Below, one piece after another: positions 6,858-9,993 of a DNA stretch of 9,993 nt. The stretch covers positions 1 to 9,993 of the forward strand of contig CACYEB010000097.1 of the NCBI GenBank assembly GCA_902773305.1, written 5' to 3'. Origin of the DNA: an uncultured Bacteroidia bacterium (GTDB lineage: Bacteria; Bacteroidota; Bacteroidia; Bacteroidales; UBA932). Below the pieces are notes generated by a model. It saw only the letters and a program-made list of their open reading frames with translations, searched no databases and was not told where the DNA came from. The translations under genes and the position numbers were made by a program. Each line of letters opens with the position of its first letter. The first letter of the stretch is position 1.

Positions 6858-7813
6858 CGTACTTTCTGCAATATATTGTAGACAGTCCTGAATACCAGTC
6901 TTGTGCGTTTGGCCAGGACCGGGTAGTCTATTATGTGGGGAGTGTCGGTAGTCTTGAGTGTGTGCTCGTGGAAACCGGAAGTGAAGAACAATGCCGGAAT
7001 GCCCGAAAGATAGAACGGGTAGTGGTCTCCCAGTTTGTACATAGTCTTTGTGAAGTCGCTGCTTCCATAGAAAGTATAGTCTATGTCAAGCATCGGTCCC
7101 GTGCCGTAGTTGGCCGCTGAAACCGCCCCTGGGTGAGTCGCCGCGAGGGTGCTGCTTCCCAGCACTATCAGGTAGTCAGGCCGGTTTTTGTGAACAGGGA
7201 CGAGCGTAGAGCCAAAGATGTCCATATTAATCTCGCAGACAATGTTTTCTGCCGCAAATGGGAGATGCGAAACAAAATGGTTGCTCCCCGCCATACTGTA
7301 TTCCTTGCCGTCGAACGCTGCGAAAAGGATATTCACCGACGGCCCTATGCTGTCACGCCGCATATTGGAAAACATATCGGCGATTGCGAGCATCGCAGCA
7401 ACTCCCGAGGCATTGTCGTCGGCTCCGGGATAGACCTTTCCCTTGATCTTGCCCAGATGGTCGTAGTGGGCGGAGATGACTATGTACCGGTCGCTGGGCT
7501 CCAAAGCCGGTACCACGCCCAGCACATTGCGCATCCGGATACCCCCGCTGTGATAGAAAGTCTGGGAATGGCTGTAATAGAATGGGCTGAGCCCCATTTG
7601 AATGAAACGGGACAGAATGTAATCCCCGGCCGCAGTGCCCCCCGCGGTTCCTGAACCGCGCCCCTCCATACGGGAAGTGCACAGGGTATCGACTGTCTCC
7701 CGCAGACCGCTTTCTGTTATCATCTTCTCGTATTTGTCTGTCTGTTGGGCAATCAGACCCTGTGGCAGTAACAGCAGAAGGGAAATAATAAAAGATGCGG
7801 CGGCTTTTTCCAT
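6854..7813 (-). CDS. Secreted M28-family metallopeptidase homologue with altered active site
   Basis: A 319-residue protein with a cleavable signal peptide (hydrophobic core about 5-20, likely cut after Ala22 before QQ), so it is exported to the periplasm or beyond. The M28 zinc-aminopeptidase fold is evident: SAHYDHLG (His116), YPGADDNASGVAAM (bridging Asp132), ILFAAFDGKEYSMAGS and INMDIFG (Asp198). In typical members the FDGEE pair supplies the general-base Glu and a zinc-ligand Glu; here it reads Lys170-Glu171, read directly as an AAG codon. Near the C-terminus, where HxDYHTPxDTP usually gives the last zinc-ligand His, the sequence is FHEHTLKTTDTP, with Leu at the usual His position and His at 282 and 284 instead. 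The protein is full length with no frameshift, so it could be a distinct active subfamily or a non-peptidase. It is convergent with the DUF1846 gene, divergent from uvrB, and no good promoter was found upstream. Confidence 0.88.
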   Translation of the reverse strand: MEKAAASFIISLLLLLPQGLIAQQTDKYEKMITESGLRETVDTLCTSRMEGRGSGTAGGTAAGDYILSRFIQMGLSPFYYSHSQTFYHSGGIRMRNVLGVVPALEPSDRYIVISAHYDHLGKIKGKVYPGADDNASGVAAMLAIADMFSNMRRDSIGPSVNILFAAFDGKEYSMAGSNHFVSHLPFAAENIVCEINMDIFGSTLVPVHKNRPDYLIVLGSSTLAATHPGAVSAANYGTGPMLDIDYTFYGSSDFTKTMYKLGDHYPFYLSGIPALFFTSGFHEHTLKTTDTPHIIDYPVLAKRTRLVFRTVYNILQKVR

Positions 7814-7863
7814 AGTTTGTGAAAGACAGGGCGAATTTAGTAAAAAACTTCCTTGAAAAAGGT

Positions 7864-7871
7864 TATATTTG
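7864..7871 (+). promoter_or_regulatory. Predicted -7 promoter box for uvrB
   Basis: TATATTTG matches TAnnTTTG exactly and sits 24 nt before the uvrB ATG at 7896. Transcription would start around 7878, at the left edge of the inverted repeat at 7880-7892. A clear -33 TTTG at normal spacing is not visible (nearest TTG at 7853-7855 is too close), so confidence is moderate. Confidence 0.45.
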
Positions 7872-7879
7872 TGAACTTA

Positions 7880-7892
7880 TGCACCGGGTGCA
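7880..7892. promoter_or_regulatory. Perfect inverted repeat in the uvrB leader, possible operator or 5' hairpin
   Basis: TGCACC-G-GGTGCA is a perfect 6-bp inverted repeat with a one-base centre, ending 3 nt before the uvrB start codon and starting at about the predicted transcription start. As DNA it has the symmetry of a dimeric-repressor site; as RNA it could form a 5-bp stem with a CGG loop at or near the 5' end of the transcript. Function is inferred from position only. Confidence 0.35.
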
Positions 7893-7895
7893 GCA

Positions 7896-9899
7896 ATGGG
7901 ACTTTTCAAGATACATTCGCCATACGAGCCTACCGGCGACCAGCCCCAGGCAATAGAGCAGATTTGCGACGGGTTCTTGAGCGGCGTGCAGGCCCAGACG
8001 CTGCTCGGGGTCACGGGCAGCGGCAAGACATTCACTATGGCCAATGTGATAGAGCGGTTGCAGAGACCTGCCCTCATACTGAGTCACAACAAGACCCTTG
8101 CCGCGCAGCTCTACAGTGAGTTCAAGAGTTTCTTTCCTGAGAATGCGGTGGAGTATTTCGTTTCTTACTACGATTACTATCAGCCGGAGGCGTACATCCC
8201 CACGACCGATACATATATCGAAAAGGATCTCAGCATAAATGACGAGATAGACAGGCTGCGCCTGAGTGCCAGCAGCGCACTGCTCAGCGGCCGGAGGGAC
8301 GTGATAGTGATATCTTCCGTAAGCTGCCTGTACGGCATCGGCAATCCGGATGACTTCCACAGCAGCACGATACAAATCCGCCGCGGTGACCAGTTGCCCC
8401 GCAACAAGTTGCTCTACGCCTTGGTAGATGCACTTTACAGCCGTACCGAAGGGGAATTCAACCGCGGTTCGTTCCGTGTCAAGGGCGACAGCGTGGACAT
8501 TTTTCCCGCCTATGGAGATACCGCCCTGCGCATAGTCTTCTGGGGCGACGAAGTCGAGTCCATCGAGATGATAGATCCAGCAAACGGTGCGACCATCGGC
8601 TATCACGAAGAGGTATCGGTTTTCCCCGCCACCAACTTCCTTACCACAAAGGAGAGGGCCGCGAAGGCAATCTCCCAGATTCTTGCAGATATGGTGGACC
8701 GCTGCGACTATTTCAACGCGGTAGGCCGTCACCACGAGGCAAACCGCCTTCGCCAGAGGGTAGAGTACGATGTGGAGATGATACGCGAGATCGGCTACTG
8801 CTCCGGAATTGAGAACTACTCCCGTTATTTTGACGGCCGCAGTCCCGGCCAGCGCCCCTTCTGCCTGATAGACTATTTCCCAGACGATTTTTTGACCTTC
8901 ATAGACGAGAGCCATGTGACCATCCCGCAGATACGTGCGATGTACGGAGGGGACCGCAGCCGCAAGGAAACCCTAGTGGAATACGGCTTCAGGCTTCCCG
9001 CGGCGGCTGACAACCGTCCGCTCAAGTTCGATGAATTCTACAACCTGATAGGGCAGCGGCTCTATGTCAGCGCCACTCCCGGCGATTATGAGCTGGAGGA
9101 GAGCGGAGGAGTAATCGTAGAACAGGTGGTGCGACCAACAGGGCTGCTAGACCCGCCCATAGAGGTACGTCCTTCCAAAAATCAGATAGATGATCTGATG
9201 GAGGAGATAGAACTTCGCGCAGAACACGATGAGAGAGTGCTGGTTACTACACTTACCAAGCGTATGGCTGAGGAACTGGAGAAATACCTCACCAAAAACG
9301 AAGTCCGCTGCCGCTATATCCACTCCGACGTGGATACCCTGGAGAGGGTGGAGATCATAGAAGATTTCAAGGCGGGCCGCTTCGACGTCCTGGTTGGAGT
9401 CAACCTGCTGCGGGAGGGACTGGATTTGCCGACGGTATCGCTGGTGGCCATCCTAGATGCCGACAAAGAGGGATTCCTGCGCAGCGACCGGGCTCTGACC
9501 CAGACCGCCGGCCGTGCTGCCCGCAACATCAACGGGCTTGTGATATTCTATGCCGACACCATCACAGGTTCGATGCAGACCACGATAGATGAAACCAACC
9601 GTCGTCGTGCAAAACAGCAGGCATACAACAAAGAACACAACATCGTTCCGCGCCAGGTAGGTCAGCGGGAGTATGGTGGCTTGATGCGTGAGGTGGATTA
9701 TAAGGAAGAACAGAAAAAACGGGCAGGATTCTTGCGGGACGACCCTGTCGTGTCTGCAATGTCAAAGGAGCAGTTGGAAAGGATGATTGCCTCCGCCAAG
9801 GCGAATATGGAGCAGGCAGCTGCTGAACTGAACTTTATGCAGGCGGCCGCATACCGCGACGAAATGAATGCCCTCAAGGAGTTGCTTGGCAAGAAATGA
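7896..9899 (+). CDS. uvrB: UvrB, excinuclease ABC subunit B
   Basis: A 667-residue, full-length UvrB, the damage-verifying DNA helicase-like subunit of nucleotide excision repair. With UvrA it loads onto damaged DNA in the cytosol, then recruits UvrC for incision. Visible motifs: Walker A GVTGSGKT (38-45), the beta-hairpin region YYDYYQPEAYIPTTDTYIEK (91-110) that probes DNA between strands, Walker B-type DESH (337-340), SATPG (392-396), helicase motif VI QTAGRAAR (536-543) and a C-terminal UVR coiled-coil motif (about 625-662) that contacts UvrC. The ATG at 7896 gives the conventional N-terminus (FKIHSPYEPTGDQPQAI). It is preceded by a -7 promoter box and an inverted repeat, and overlaps the following gene by ATGA. 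All key motifs are intact. Confidence 0.98.
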   Translation: MGLFKIHSPYEPTGDQPQAIEQICDGFLSGVQAQTLLGVTGSGKTFTMANVIERLQRPALILSHNKTLAAQLYSEFKSFFPENAVEYFVSYYDYYQPEAYIPTTDTYIEKDLSINDEIDRLRLSASSALLSGRRDVIVISSVSCLYGIGNPDDFHSSTIQIRRGDQLPRNKLLYALVDALYSRTEGEFNRGSFRVKGDSVDIFPAYGDTALRIVFWGDEVESIEMIDPANGATIGYHEEVSVFPATNFLTTKERAAKAISQILADMVDRCDYFNAVGRHHEANRLRQRVEYDVEMIREIGYCSGIENYSRYFDGRSPGQRPFCLIDYFPDDFLTFIDESHVTIPQIRAMYGGDRSRKETLVEYGFRLPAAADNRPLKFDEFYNLIGQRLYVSATPGDYELEESGGVIVEQVVRPTGLLDPPIEVRPSKNQIDDLMEEIELRAEHDERVLVTTLTKRMAEELEKYLTKNEVRCRYIHSDVDTLERVEIIEDFKAGRFDVLVGVNLLREGLDLPTVSLVAILDADKEGFLRSDRALTQTAGRAARNINGLVIFYADTITGSMQTTIDETNRRRAKQQAYNKEHNIVPRQVGQREYGGLMREVDYKEEQKKRAGFLRDDPVVSAMSKEQLERMIASAKANMEQAAAELNFMQAAAYRDEMNALKELLGKK

Positions 9900-9993
9900 T
9901 ACCTGAACTGATACATAAGATTTGCACCTACTATACCGACGAACAGACAAGTATGGTAGAACAGGCATATACCCTTGCCCAGGAGGCATTGAG
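9896..9993 (+). CDS. N-terminal fragment of a gene downstream of uvrB, possibly RelA/SpoT family (3' end outside window)
   Basis: The ATG at 9896 overlaps the uvrB stop as ATGA, and the frame stays open to the window edge, giving 32 residues. An AAGGAG at 9876-9881 lies 14 nt upstream, rather distant. The fragment TDEQTSMVEQAYTLAQEAL resembles the N-terminal helix of bifunctional RelA/SpoT proteins (pattern of the type AYxxAxxAxxG before the HD domain), which make and hydrolyse (p)ppGpp. The catalytic parts are outside the window, so this is a tentative call; the existence of a coding gene here is more secure than its identity. The overlap suggests translation coupled to uvrB. Confidence 0.5.
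   Translation, partial: MIPELIHKICTYYTDEQTSMVEQAYTLAQEAL

Noticed and set aside
6869..6878. Palindrome CAATATATTG near the end of the M28 gene
   Set aside because: It is AT-rich, has no loop, and is ordinary coding sequence; no reason to call it a terminator or binding site.
7863..8915. Long minus-strand open frame of 350 codons opposite uvrB
   Set aside because: It lies wholly antisense to a certain uvrB gene, shows no recognisable domain, and is explained by codon bias of the opposite strand.
1..9993. Search for tRNA, rRNA, CRISPR repeats, insertion-sequence ends, integrases or phage genes
   Set aside because: None seen; intergenic gaps total under 200 bp and hold no such element.

Overview
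The window is a gene-dense, moderately GC-rich stretch of a Bacteroidota chromosome, most likely order Bacteroidales. The evidence is the sigma-factor boxes of TAnnTTTG type upstream of genes, A-rich leaders mostly lacking Shine-Dalgarno sites, a lipoprotein GH78 alpha-L-rhamnosidase of the kind found in Bacteroidota glycan-utilisation loci, and the gene families present. A genus cannot be assigned from sequence reading alone.

Layout, left to right. (1) Positions 2-4710, plus strand: the C-terminal half of one GH78 alpha-L-rhamnosidase, a complete paralogous GH78 lipoprotein 24 bp downstream, and a multicopper-oxidase-like PgeF/YfiH protein whose GTG start overlaps the rhamnosidase stop (GTGA). 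These three look like one transcription unit. (2) Positions 4721-5299, minus strand: a DJ-1/PfpI-family protein, convergent with pgeF. (3) Positions 5300-5369: a 70-bp divergent intergenic region in which two Bacteroidota-type promoters interlock around a TTTTGCAAAA palindrome. (4) Positions 5370-6857, plus: a DUF1846 (UPF0371) protein of unknown function. (5) Positions 6854-7813, minus: a secreted M28-family metallopeptidase homologue that shares its stop-codon bases with the DUF1846 gene and has changes at two expected active-site positions. (6) Positions 7896-9993, plus: uvrB, followed by an ATGA-overlapping gene cut by the window edge that resembles the start of a RelA/SpoT-type (p)ppGpp synthetase/hydrolase.

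Functionally, the left part handles rhamnose-containing glycans in the cell envelope or periplasm; the rest is housekeeping or stress-related (peptidoglycan/purine quality control, a DJ-1 protein, nucleotide excision repair, possible stringent response). Coding density is very high: the only gaps are 24, 10, 70 and 82 bp. I see no tRNA, rRNA, CRISPR array, insertion sequence, integrase or phage gene. I found no clearly new multi-gene system. The points most worth checking are the altered M28 active site, the interlocked divergent promoters, the DUF1846 protein, and the perfect inverted repeat just before uvrB.
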